Shown here piece by piece: positions 55,126 through 62,240 of a stretch of DNA of 64,000 bases; the stretch's first letter is position 1, and every line of letters starts with the position of its first letter. Both the position numbers and the translations under genes were made by a program. Source of the DNA: CAVVAY01 sp963746465 (lineage in GTDB: Bacteria; Actinomycetota; Actinomycetes; JACCUZ01); the NCBI GenBank assembly GCA_963746465.1, contig CAVVAY010000007.1, positions 620,001 through 684,000 on the forward strand, read 5' to 3'. The notes below the pieces were generated by a model that ran no database searches, was not told where the DNA came from, and worked only from the letters and a program-made list of their open reading frames with translations.

Positions 55126-55554
55126 GTGCCGAGCCTGCCGGTCGACCCGGACGTCGAACCGGGAGCCAGCGCACGCTGGGACGTCCTGGTCGCGATCGCG
55201 CTGGGCGGCGGCCTCGGCAGCCTGGCTCGCTGGCAGCTCGGCCGGTGGCTGGTCGACACCGGACCGTTCCCGTGGGCGACCTTCGCCGAGAACGTCTCGG
55301 GGTCCTTCGTGCTGGGCGCGCTGGTGGTGCTCGCGTTGGGCCGGTGGCCGCGGTCCCGCTACCTGCGACCGTTCCTGGGGGTCGGCGTGCTCGGCGGCTT
55401 CACCACGTTCTCGACGTACGCCCTGGACGTCCGGACGCTGGTCGTCAGCGACCGGCCGTGGCTCGCGGTCGGCTACCTGCTGGCCACCTCGGCCGCCGGA
55501 CTGGCGGCCGCCTGGGTGGGGATGGCCGCGGCCCGCCGGGGGGTGACGTCGTGA
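55126..55554 (+). CDS. crcB: Fluoride channel subunit CrcB1 (Fluc)
   Basis: A 142-residue, four-helix membrane protein that exports fluoride as part of a dual-topology dimer. Motifs: GGGLGSLARWQLGRW, FAENVSGSFVLGAL (pore Asn) and GVLGGFTTFSTYALD (Phe box and Na site). Starts at GTG 55126, or GTG 55108 upstream. The tandem crcB2 gene overlaps by GTGA, as expected for heterodimeric Fluc pairs. I looked for a fluoride riboswitch in 55042-55125 and did not find its conserved core. Confidence 0.92.
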   Translation: MPSLPVDPDVEPGASARWDVLVAIALGGGLGSLARWQLGRWLVDTGPFPWATFAENVSGSFVLGALVVLALGRWPRSRYLRPFLGVGVLGGFTTFSTYALDVRTLVVSDRPWLAVGYLLATSAAGLAAAWVGMAAARRGVTS

Positions 55555-55922
55555 CGGCCCTGCTGGTGCTGCTGGGTGGTGCGGTGGGCGCTCCTGCGCG
55601 GTACCTGGTGGACCGCTGGGCGCACTACCGGCACGCCGGCGTGCTGCCGTGGGGGACCTTCGCGGTCAACGCCGTGGGGTCGCTGCTCCTCGGCGTGACC
55701 GCCGGCGCGGTGGCTGCGACCGATGGGCCAGACTGGGTCCTCGTGCTTGTCGGAACCGGCTTCTGCGGGGCGCTGACCACCTTCTCGACGTTCAGCTTCG
55801 AGACGGTCCGGCTGGTCGAGGAGCGCGAGGTCGCCGCCGCCGTGCTCAACGTGGTCGGGTCGGTAGCCGTCGGGCTTGCCTGCTGTGCCGGTGGCTGGTC
55901 GGCCGCGGCGAGCCTGCTGTGA
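55551..55922 (+). CDS. crcB: Fluoride channel subunit CrcB2 (Fluc)
   Basis: A 123-residue partner with GGAVGAPARYLVDRW, FAVNAVGSLLLGVTAG (pore Asn) and GFCGALTTFSTFSFE. Four helices, no leader. GTG 55551 overlaps the crcB1 stop, and its own stop overlaps the AlkZ-like gene, so all three are translated as a unit. The subunits probably insert in opposite orientations to form the antiparallel channel. Confidence 0.92.
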   Translation: MTALLVLLGGAVGAPARYLVDRWAHYRHAGVLPWGTFAVNAVGSLLLGVTAGAVAATDGPDWVLVLVGTGFCGALTTFSTFSFETVRLVEEREVAAAVLNVVGSVAVGLACCAGGWSAAASLL

Positions 55923-56980
55923 CCTCCGCCGACCGCCGCACCGAAGCGCTGCGGCTTGCCGCCCAGGGCCTGACCCGGCGCACGGCGCGGAGCCCGGGAG
56001 CGGTCGTGCGGCACCTGCTGGCGGTCCAGGCCCAGGACCTGCGCGGCGCGCGACTCAGCGTGCGCAGCCGGTCGACCGGTGTGACGGCGGCCGACGTGGA
56101 CGCCGCGCTCGGCGACCGCAGCCTGGTGGTGAGCTGGCTGAACCGCGGCACCCTGCACCTGGTTGCTGCCGAGGACTACTGGTGGCTGCACCCGCTCACC
56201 ACCCCTCAGCTGGGCACGGGGAACGCCCGCCGGCTGCGGCAGGAAGGCGTCAGTGCCGAGCAGGCCGAGCGCGGTGTCGAGGTGGTCACCGAGGCGGTGC
56301 GTGCGGGGGCGGTGCGGACCCGGGCCGACCTGCGGGCCCGGCTGGACGGGGCGGGAGTGCCGACCGCCGGCCAGGCACTCGTGCACGTCCTTCTGCTGGC
56401 GTCGCTGCGCGGCGTCGTGCTCCGCGGTCCGGTCGTCGAGGGTGAGCAAGCCTTCGTCTCGGTGCGTGACTGGCTGGGGGAGGAGCCGGCCGCGCTGGAC
56501 CGCGAGGAGGCGCTCGGGCGGCTCGCCAGGCGGTACCTCGCTGCCCACGGCCCGGCCGACGCCGCCGACCTGGCGCGCTGGGCAGGCGTGCCGCTCGGCC
56601 AGGCCCGCCGCGGAATCGCCGCGATCGGGTCCGAGCTCGACGAGCGCGACGACGGCCTGGTCGACCTGCGGGGACGCCGGTCTGCCGCGGCGATGCCGGC
56701 GCCGCGGCTGCTCGGGCCGTTCGACCCGCTGCTCCTCGGCTGGGTCTCCCGGGATGCCGTCGTGGGGCCGCACCTGCGGGTCGTCACGAGCAACGGGTTG
56801 ATCCGGCCGGTGGCACTGGTCGACGGCCGGGTGGTCGCGTCCTGGGGGCTGGCGAACGGCACGGTGACGCTCACCTGTCTCGAGCCGGTGGCCACCGATG
56901 TCCTCGGCCGGCTGCGCACGGATGCCGCGGCGGTGCTCCGGTTCCTCGGCCTGCCACGCACGGAGCCGGTCGTCCGCTGA
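55919..56980 (+). CDS. AlkZ-like winged-helix DNA glycosylase (HTH_42)
   Basis: A 353-residue protein of the HTH_42/DUF1006 family. AlkZ members unhook interstrand crosslinks or remove alkylated bases with a QxQ motif. Here Gln37-Ala38-Gln39 in LLAVQAQDLRGAR is at the expected place. Later parts include SWLNRGTLHLVAAEDYWWL and LGPFDPLLLGWVSRDAVV. GTG 55919 overlaps the crcB2 stop. The substrate lesion is unknown. Its place behind two fluoride channel genes is unexpected and may only reflect shared transcription. Confidence 0.87.
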   Translation: MTSADRRTEALRLAAQGLTRRTARSPGAVVRHLLAVQAQDLRGARLSVRSRSTGVTAADVDAALGDRSLVVSWLNRGTLHLVAAEDYWWLHPLTTPQLGTGNARRLRQEGVSAEQAERGVEVVTEAVRAGAVRTRADLRARLDGAGVPTAGQALVHVLLLASLRGVVLRGPVVEGEQAFVSVRDWLGEEPAALDREEALGRLARRYLAAHGPADAADLARWAGVPLGQARRGIAAIGSELDERDDGLVDLRGRRSAAAMPAPRLLGPFDPLLLGWVSRDAVVGPHLRVVTSNGLIRPVALVDGRVVASWGLANGTVTLTCLEPVATDVLGRLRTDAAAVLRFLGLPRTEPVVR

Positions 56981-57025
56981 GCGGTCGACGTTGCCTCCGC
57001 GTCCGGACCGGGCTTTGATACTTCT

Positions 57026-57625
57026 GTGGGACTCGTCAACCCGGGGTTCACCGGTCGCGGCCGCTCAGCGGCCGGCGACCTGCCCCCCGGTCAGTACCTC
57101 ACCGAGGACTTCCCGGTCCTCTCCGCCGGTCCGACGCCTCGGGTCCCGACCGAGGAGTGGGAGCTGGTCGTCGTCGACGAGACCGGCGCGCGGCAGACGG
57201 TCAGCTGGGCGGACCTGCTCTCCCTGCCGGCCGAGGACGTGACCGTCGACCTGCACTGCGTGACGAGGTGGTCGAAGCTCGCCACGCACTGGACCGGGGT
57301 CAGCATGGACACCTTGCTCGCTGACGTCGAGACCAGCGCGGACTTCGCCCTGGTCCAGTCGTACGGCGGCTACACGACCAACCTGCCGCTCGCCGACCTA
57401 CTGGACGGGCAGGCGTGGGTCGCCTACCGCTACGACGACCAGGAGCTGGAGCCGGCGCACGGCGGCCCGGCCCGGCTGCTGGTGCCGCACCTCTACCTCT
57501 GGAAGAGCGCGAAGTGGGTGCGAGGCATCACGCTGTCCCACGACGACGACCCGGGCTTCTGGGAGACCGCGGGCTACCACAACTACGGAGACCCGTGGCG
57601 CGAGCAGCGGTACTGGGACGAGTGA
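57026..57625 (+). CDS. Sulfite-oxidase-like molybdopterin oxidoreductase
   Basis: A 199-residue protein with the oxidoreductase molybdopterin-binding fold (SUOX type). The Mo-ligand Cys is in VDLHCVTRWSKLATHWTGV, and VQSYGGYTTNLPLADLL and GGPARLLVPHLYLWKSAKWV complete the cofactor pocket. It lacks a heme domain and a clear export signal, as in actinobacterial sulfite oxidase-like enzymes. Electrons probably pass to the ferredoxin-reductase-like protein next to it (GTGA overlap). Start GTG 57026 with TTTGAT 6 nt upstream. Confidence 0.9.
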   Translation: MGLVNPGFTGRGRSAAGDLPPGQYLTEDFPVLSAGPTPRVPTEEWELVVVDETGARQTVSWADLLSLPAEDVTVDLHCVTRWSKLATHWTGVSMDTLLADVETSADFALVQSYGGYTTNLPLADLLDGQAWVAYRYDDQELEPAHGGPARLLVPHLYLWKSAKWVRGITLSHDDDPGFWETAGYHNYGDPWREQRYWDE

Positions 57626-58365
57626 CCTGGAGGGTCGGGACGGTAACGGCCGTCAGCGACGAGACCGTGACGGCGCGCACCCTCGCCCTCAACGTGCCTG
57701 GTTGGCCCGGCCACGCCGCGGGCCAGCACGTCGACGTCCGGCTCACGGCGCCGGACGGCTACTCGGCCACCCGGTCCTACTCGATCGGGTCGGCCAGCGA
57801 CGGTACGACGGTGCAGCTGACCGTCGAGCGGCTCCCGGACGGCGAGGTGTCGCCGTACCTGACAGGGCAGGTATCGGTCGGCGCGCAGCTGGAGCTGCGA
57901 GGTCCGCTCGGCGGGTGGTTCGTCTGGCGCCCGGAGCAGCAGGAACCGGTGCAGCTGGTCGCGGGCGGGTCGGGCCTGGTCCCGCTGATGGCCATGTTGC
58001 GGACCCGTCAGACGTCGGGGGGCCGTGCGCCGATGCGGCTGCTCTACTCGGTGCGTGACCCGGCTGCCGTGCTCTATGCGGCCGAGCTTGCTCGGGTTGC
58101 CGGCAGTGCGGTCGATGGCTCCGACCCCACGGTGACCTTCGCCTGGACCCGGGAGGCGCCGACCGGCTCTGAGCGGGTGCCCGGGCGGGTCGACGCCGAC
58201 CTGCTCGCCACGGTCGCCTGGCCGGCCGACGCACGGCCCACCTGCTACGTCTGCGGGCCTACCGGCTTCGTCGAGCGGGTCGCCGACCTGTTGGTCGCCG
58301 CGGGTCACGACGCGAGCCGGGTCCGGACCGAACGGTTCGGGCCCTCCGGAGGAGGACGACGATGA
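57622..58365 (+). CDS. FAD-binding ferredoxin-reductase-like protein
   Basis: A 247-residue FNR-fold protein: FAD-binding TRSYSIGSASDGTTVQ (RxYS-type), GQHVDVRL, and NAD-binding QLVAGGSGLVPLMAMLR, LLYSVRDPAAVLYAAEL and CYVCGPTGFVERVADLL. No 2Fe-2S domain, so it must pass electrons to a partner, probably the molybdoenzyme encoded just before it. GTG 57622 overlaps that gene's stop. The stop overlaps the DUF6510 gene (ATGA). Confidence 0.9.
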   Translation: MTWRVGTVTAVSDETVTARTLALNVPGWPGHAAGQHVDVRLTAPDGYSATRSYSIGSASDGTTVQLTVERLPDGEVSPYLTGQVSVGAQLELRGPLGGWFVWRPEQQEPVQLVAGGSGLVPLMAMLRTRQTSGGRAPMRLLYSVRDPAAVLYAAELARVAGSAVDGSDPTVTFAWTREAPTGSERVPGRVDADLLATVAWPADARPTCYVCGPTGFVERVADLLVAAGHDASRVRTERFGPSGGGRR

Positions 58366-58646
58366 CCGCAGCCGCCGAGGGGATGCTGGACGGCAACGCC
58401 GCCGCGGGTGTCCTGTCTGAGGTGTTCGCGATGGACGTGACCGCTGCGATCGGGCGGTGCGCCGGGTGCGGCCGGCAGGGCGCGCTGGGAGAGACGGTGG
58501 CCTACCTGCAGGCGCCCGGGGTGGTGCTGCGCTGCCGTGGCTGTGACCACGTGCTGGTACGCGTCGTCACCTCACCGAACCGACAATGGGTCGACATCAC
58601 CGGCCTCGCGGTGCTCGAGGTGACCCGGACTGCGGCAGGCGAATGA
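58362..58646 (+). CDS. DUF6510 zinc-ribbon-like protein
   Basis: A 94-residue protein beginning MTAAAEGMLDGNAAAGVLSE. It has two knuckles, CAGCGRQG and CRGCDHVL, that form a likely zinc ribbon (CxxC, then CxxC). DUF6510 genes commonly follow the Mo-oxidoreductase and FNR pair, so a role in assembly or electron transfer is a fair guess. It is coupled on both sides by ATGA overlaps. Confidence 0.85.
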   Translation: MTAAAEGMLDGNAAAGVLSEVFAMDVTAAIGRCAGCGRQGALGETVAYLQAPGVVLRCRGCDHVLVRVVTSPNRQWVDITGLAVLEVTRTAAGE

Positions 58647-59005
58647 GTCACAGGCCTGCACGACCCCGGTTCGTCCTGCACGACCACCGGAAGCCCAGTC
58701 CGCACTTCGACCTGCGGCTCGAGGAGGACGGTGTGCTGCGGTCCTGGGCGGTGCCGCGCGGGCTCCCCGACGACCCGCGCCGAGACCGGCTCGCGGTCGC
58801 GGTCGCCGACCACGACATCGAGCACCTGACCTACACCGACGCCGACAAGTCGGTCGCCGACCACGGCACCTGGGAGGAGCACGACCGCAACGAACGGCGG
58901 CTGCTCTTCACTCTGCACGGTGAGCGCGGGTCACGGCGCTATGCCCTGATCCGCACCGACAGCGACTGGTTGCTGCACCTCACCAAGGAGCAGCCTGACC
59001 GCTGA
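58643..59005 (+). CDS. Stand-alone LigD-type 3'-phosphoesterase domain protein
   Basis: A 120-residue protein equal to the PE domain of the NHEJ ligase LigD. The active-site pattern FVLHDHRKPSPHFDLRLE has His13, His21 and Asp23, followed by LRSWAVPRG, and later the ADHDIEHLTYTD loop. It would trim 3'-phosphate or ribonucleotide ends. It is free of polymerase and ligase domains. ATG 58643 overlaps the DUF6510 stop, so it is translated with a redox operon, which is unusual for a DNA-repair enzyme. Confidence 0.88.
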   Translation: MSHRPARPRFVLHDHRKPSPHFDLRLEEDGVLRSWAVPRGLPDDPRRDRLAVAVADHDIEHLTYTDADKSVADHGTWEEHDRNERRLLFTLHGERGSRRYALIRTDSDWLLHLTKEQPDR

Positions 59006-59043
59006 CAGCGTGCACCCGACCGCGGGACACGAGTGTTGAGCCT

Positions 59044-59053
59044 CCCTTAAGGG
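59044..59053. repeat. Short palindrome CCCTTAAGGG
   Basis: A 10-bp perfect palindrome in the 121-bp region before the Asp/His repeat protein. It may be an operator. No clear promoter hexamers are visible around it. Confidence 0.25.
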
Positions 59054-59126
59054 TCCGACGGGTTCGGCCTAACGGCGACTGACCCACTGTCGTCGTACCA
59101 ACAGGACAACCCCACGGAGGTACCCC

Positions 59127-59645
59127 ATGGACCGCACGACCCTGACGATCGGACTCTCCGCCCTGCTGCTCACCGGCGGAGCCGGCGTGGCCGCGGCCGC
59201 GACGCTGTCCGGCGGCGACACTCCTACCCCGGCGCCGACCTCGGCGTCCGTGAGCGCCACGCCTGCTGCAAGCGAGAGCGACGACAGCGGCCTCGACGGC
59301 GGCGGTGACGACGGCACCGCCGACCAGGGCGGGTCGAACGACGACGATGTGAGCGTGGCCGGCAACGACGACGGCACCGCCGACCAGGGCGGGGCGAACG
59401 ACGACGACGTGAGCGTGGCCGGGAACGACGACGGAACCGCCGACCAGGGCGGGGCGAACGACGACGACGTGGCCGGCGACCACCACCAGCGTCGCGGGCA
59501 CGACCGCAGCGACGACGACGGTGGACACCACCGTCGAGGCCACGACGGCAGCGACGACGACGGGGACCACTCCGGCTCCGGCCACGACGGCAGCGACGAC
59601 GACGGGGGGCACTCCGGCTCCGGCCACGACGGCAGCGACGACTAG
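59127..59645 (+). CDS. Exported Asp/His-rich tandem-repeat protein
   Basis: A 172-residue protein with a signal or anchor peptide (MDRTTLTIGLSALLLTGGAG, then VAAAATLSG). The rest is two repeat arrays: about three copies of a 20-residue unit (GNDDGTADQGGANDDDVSVA) and 3.5 copies of a 14-residue unit (GHDGSDDDGGHSGS, some with HHRR). It has no other domain. The mix of Asp and His suggests binding of Ca, Zn or other cations at the cell surface. GGAGG precedes ATG 59127. Family unknown. Confidence 0.72.
   Translation: MDRTTLTIGLSALLLTGGAGVAAAATLSGGDTPTPAPTSASVSATPAASESDDSGLDGGGDDGTADQGGSNDDDVSVAGNDDGTADQGGANDDDVSVAGNDDGTADQGGANDDDVAGDHHQRRGHDRSDDDGGHHRRGHDGSDDDGDHSGSGHDGSDDDGGHSGSGHDGSDD
59301..59471 (+). 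repeat. 60-bp in-frame tandem repeat, about 2.9 copies
   Basis: Units at 59301-59360, 59361-59420 and 59421-59471. Each begins GG(C/G)-x-x-x-GACGACGG and encodes GNDDGTADQGGANDDDVSVA. Unit 2 and unit 3 differ at very few bases, so the array is recent and length variation between strains is likely. Confidence 0.85.
59496..59645 (+). repeat. 42-bp in-frame tandem repeat, about 3.5 copies
   Basis: Units at 59496-59537, 59538-59579, 59580-59621 and a partial unit at 59622-59645. They encode GHDRSDDDGGHHRR, GHDGSDDDGDHSGS, GHDGSDDDGGHSGS and GHDGSDD before the stop. Confidence 0.85.
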
Positions 59646-59678
59646 GGCCGCGGGCGGGAATCAGCCCCTGGGCAATAT

Positions 59679-59708
59679 CGTTAGCAGAAGTAATGAGTTA
59701 TGCTTACG
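59679..59708. promoter_or_regulatory. Candidate MarR operator
   Basis: CGTTAGCA (59679-59686) and TGCTTACG (59701-59708) form an 8-bp inverted repeat with one mismatch. It lies in an AT-rich patch directly before the MarR ATG 59711. TATGCT (59699-59704) lies 6 nt before that ATG, so the operator covers the -10 of a possibly leaderless transcript. Confidence 0.45.
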
Positions 59709-59710
59709 AC

Positions 59711-60142
59711 ATGCCCACGCTGACCCGCACCGCCGAGCTGGCGAGCACCATGCGGGTCTCGGTGATGAGGCTCTCGAGGCGACTGCGCTCCGAGCGTGCC
59801 GACCATGAGCTGAGCCTGACCCAGATAGCGACCCTGGCGTCCCTGGAGCGGAAGGGGCCGCTGACGCCGCGCGAGCTGGCCTCCCACGAGAAGGTCCAGC
59901 CGCCCTCGATGACCCGCATCCTGGCGGGTCTCGAGGAGCGCGGCCTGATCACCCGCACCCCGCACGCCAGCGACGGCCGCCAGCACCTGGTGGCCCTGAC
60001 CAAGCCGGCTCGCGAGCTGCTCCGCGAGGACCGCCGCCGCCGCGACGCCTGGCTCGCCCAGCGACTCGTGAGCCTGACCCAGGACGAGCGTCAGCTCCTG
60101 CGCGACGCCGCCCTGCTGATCGACCGCATCACCACCGCATGA
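59711..60142 (+). CDS. MarR-family transcriptional regulator
   Basis: A 143-residue winged-helix regulator: LRSERADHELSLTQIATLAS, ASHEKVQPPSMTRILAGLEE (recognition helix), then the wing GLITRTPHASDGRQHLVALT with the conserved Asp-Gly-Arg tip. Start ATG 59711 (MPTLTRTAE) or ATG 59693. It is coupled by ATGA to an MFS gene and has an inverted repeat over its promoter, so it probably represses itself and the transporter. Confidence 0.93.
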   Translation: MPTLTRTAELASTMRVSVMRLSRRLRSERADHELSLTQIATLASLERKGPLTPRELASHEKVQPPSMTRILAGLEERGLITRTPHASDGRQHLVALTKPARELLREDRRRRDAWLAQRLVSLTQDERQLLRDAALLIDRITTA

Positions 60143-61428
60143 GCCCGACCTTCCAGGCTCTGCGCAACCGGAACTACCGGCTGTACGCCGGGGGCGGCAT
60201 CGTGTCGAACATCGGCACCTGGATGCAGCGCGTCGCCCAGGACTGGCTGGTGCTGCAGCTCTCTGACCACAGCGGTGTCGCGCTCGGCATCACGACCGGT
60301 TTGCAGTTCCTGCCGATGCTGGTCCTCGCGCCGTTCGCCGGGACCATCGCCGACCGCTACTCCAAGCGCAAGGTCCTCATCGTCACCCAGGCGTTCATGG
60401 CCGGCGTCGGGGCCGTGCTCGGCGTGCTCGACGTCACCGGCGTCGTCGAGGTATGGCACGTGTTCCTGCTCGCCCTGCTGCTCGGCATCGGCGCGGCCTG
60501 CGACGCCCCTGCCCGGCAGTCCTTCGTCATCGAGATGGTCGGCCGCGACGACCTGCCCAACGCCGTCGGCCTCAACAGCGCTTCGTTCAACCTCGGCCGC
60601 GTGATCGGCCCGTCGCTCGCCGGCTTCCTGATCGTGCTGATCGGCACCGGGCCGGTGTTCCTCATCAACGCGGCGTCGTTCGGAGCCGTCATCTTCGCGC
60701 TGACCAAGATGCGCTCGGCCGACCTGATGCCCATGCCGCGCGCGGAACGCGGCCCCGGACAGGTGCTGGAAGGCATCCGCTACGTGCGGGCCCGACCGGA
60801 CCTGCTGATGGTCATGATCATCGTCTTCTTCGTCGGCACCTTCGGCCTCAACTTCCAGATGACCTCCGCGCTGATGGCCACCGAGGTCTTCGACAAGGGA
60901 GCCGGTGCCTACGGCCTGCTCGGCTCGGTGGTCGCGATCGGCTCGCTTTCCGGTGCGCTGCTGGCGGCCCGGCGCGGCCGGCCCAGGCTGCGGCTGATCG
61001 TCCTCTCGGCGGTGGCCTTCGGTGTCGTCGAGATCGTCGCCGGGCTGATGCCGTCGTACTTCTCGTTCATGGCGCTGCTCATCCCGCTCGGGCTGTGCCA
61101 GATGACCTTGCTCAACTCGGCCAACGCCACCATGCAGCTCGGGGTCGACCCGATCATGCGTGGCCGGGTGATGGCCCTCTACATGGCCGTTCTGATGGGC
61201 GGCACCCCCATCGGTGCACCGATGGTGGGGGCGCTCGCCGAGGCGTTCGGCGCCCGGTGGAGCCTGATCGGCGGCGGCCTCATCTCGGCTACCGCCGCGA
61301 TCGTCGCCGGCGCGCTGCTGGCCCGGCGCGAGGGCATGGTGCTGCGCGACGAGCTGCACCTGTCGGCTGCGTCCCGGCAGGACGAGGCCGCCCTCGAGGA
61401 CGCCCGCGAGACGGCGCAGCAGGCCTGA
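60139..61428 (+). CDS. MFS exporter (MFS_3/EntS-like)
   Basis: A 429-residue, 12-helix protein. Recognisable parts: FQALRNRNYRLYAGGGIVSN, GTWMQRVAQDWLVLQLSDHS, LAPFAGTIADRYSKRKVLIV (A-motif loop), APARQSFVIEMVGRDDLPNA, LNSASFNLGRVIGPSLAGFL and DPIMRGRVMALYMAVLMGGTP. These are typical of the MFS_3 exporters next to MarR genes. Likely moves a small toxic compound; substrate unknown. ATG 60139 overlaps the MarR stop. Confidence 0.92.
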   Translation: MSPTFQALRNRNYRLYAGGGIVSNIGTWMQRVAQDWLVLQLSDHSGVALGITTGLQFLPMLVLAPFAGTIADRYSKRKVLIVTQAFMAGVGAVLGVLDVTGVVEVWHVFLLALLLGIGAACDAPARQSFVIEMVGRDDLPNAVGLNSASFNLGRVIGPSLAGFLIVLIGTGPVFLINAASFGAVIFALTKMRSADLMPMPRAERGPGQVLEGIRYVRARPDLLMVMIIVFFVGTFGLNFQMTSALMATEVFDKGAGAYGLLGSVVAIGSLSGALLAARRGRPRLRLIVLSAVAFGVVEIVAGLMPSYFSFMALLIPLGLCQMTLLNSANATMQLGVDPIMRGRVMALYMAVLMGGTPIGAPMVGALAEAFGARWSLIGGGLISATAAIVAGALLARREGMVLRDELHLSAASRQDEAALEDARETAQQA

Positions 61429-61468
61429 CCACCTGGCGGTCGTCGGCGTGGGGCGACAGGATGTCGCC

Positions 61469-62233
61469 ATGGCCGAGAGCAGCACGACGTACGCCGTCCT
61501 GGCACCCGAGGACTACCTGCGCCACCTGCGCGGCGACACCGACCGCATCCTCGATGTGGTGGGCGACGATCTCGACGTCGAGGTGCCGCTGTGCCCGGGC
61601 TGGACGGTCCGTGATGCCGTCGAGCACACCGGGTCGGTGTTCAGCCACAAGACCGCGGCGATGACCGGCGGCCGGCCGACCGACCCGGACTCCTGGTCGC
61701 ACGGGCCGGAGGCCGGGCAGGGGCTGATGGACTGGTTCCGCGAGCGGCGCGACGAGCTGCTCGCGACCTTCCAGGACCGGAAGCCCTCGACACCGTCCTG
61801 GACCTGGCACGAGGACCACCAGGACGTCGCCTTCTGGATCCGCCGGATGGCTCAGGAGGCGGCGGTGCACCGGGTCGACGTCGAGAGCGGCTACGAGGCG
61901 GTCAGCCCCGTCGACCACGCGCTTGCCGTCGACGGCATCGACGAGGTGCTCGACTGGTTCCTCTCCTACCAGGCCGAGGACGTCGGCAACGACGCCCCTG
62001 GCCGCGGCACCGTCGCGGTCCGCACCGGCGACCACATCTGGCGGCTGAGCCTGACCCCGGACGCCGTCGACGTCGCGCGCGAGCCGGGGCCGGCCGACGC
62101 ACTGGTCACCGGCGAGCCCTCCGAGCTCTACCTCTGGCTGTGGGGTCGCCGCCCGGACAGTGCCGTGGTGCTCGAGGGCGATCCCGAGCTGCTGGCCGGG
62201 CTGCGCGCCAGGCTGCACGTCGTGACCCAGTAG
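61469..62233 (+). CDS. Maleylpyruvate isomerase-family (mycothiol-dependent DinB-like) protein
   Basis: A 254-residue protein with the MDMPI N-terminal DinB-like bundle (about 1-150) and an SCP2-like C-terminal part (about 160-254). The conserved CPGWTVRDAVEHTGSV (metal His) and AQEAAVHRVDVESG (second His) fit the family. Members use mycothiol or act as thiol-dependent transferases, in keeping with an actinobacterial host. ATG 61469 has CAGGAT 6 nt upstream. Substrate unknown. Confidence 0.88.
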   Translation: MAESSTTYAVLAPEDYLRHLRGDTDRILDVVGDDLDVEVPLCPGWTVRDAVEHTGSVFSHKTAAMTGGRPTDPDSWSHGPEAGQGLMDWFRERRDELLATFQDRKPSTPSWTWHEDHQDVAFWIRRMAQEAAVHRVDVESGYEAVSPVDHALAVDGIDEVLDWFLSYQAEDVGNDAPGRGTVAVRTGDHIWRLSLTPDAVDVAREPGPADALVTGEPSELYLWLWGRRPDSAVVLEGDPELLAGLRARLHVVTQ

Positions 62234-62240
62234 CCGCAGC

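Noticed and set aside
59301..59645. CRISPR-like array
   Set aside because: The repeats are contiguous, in frame and encode Asp/His units; there are no unique spacers and no cas genes.
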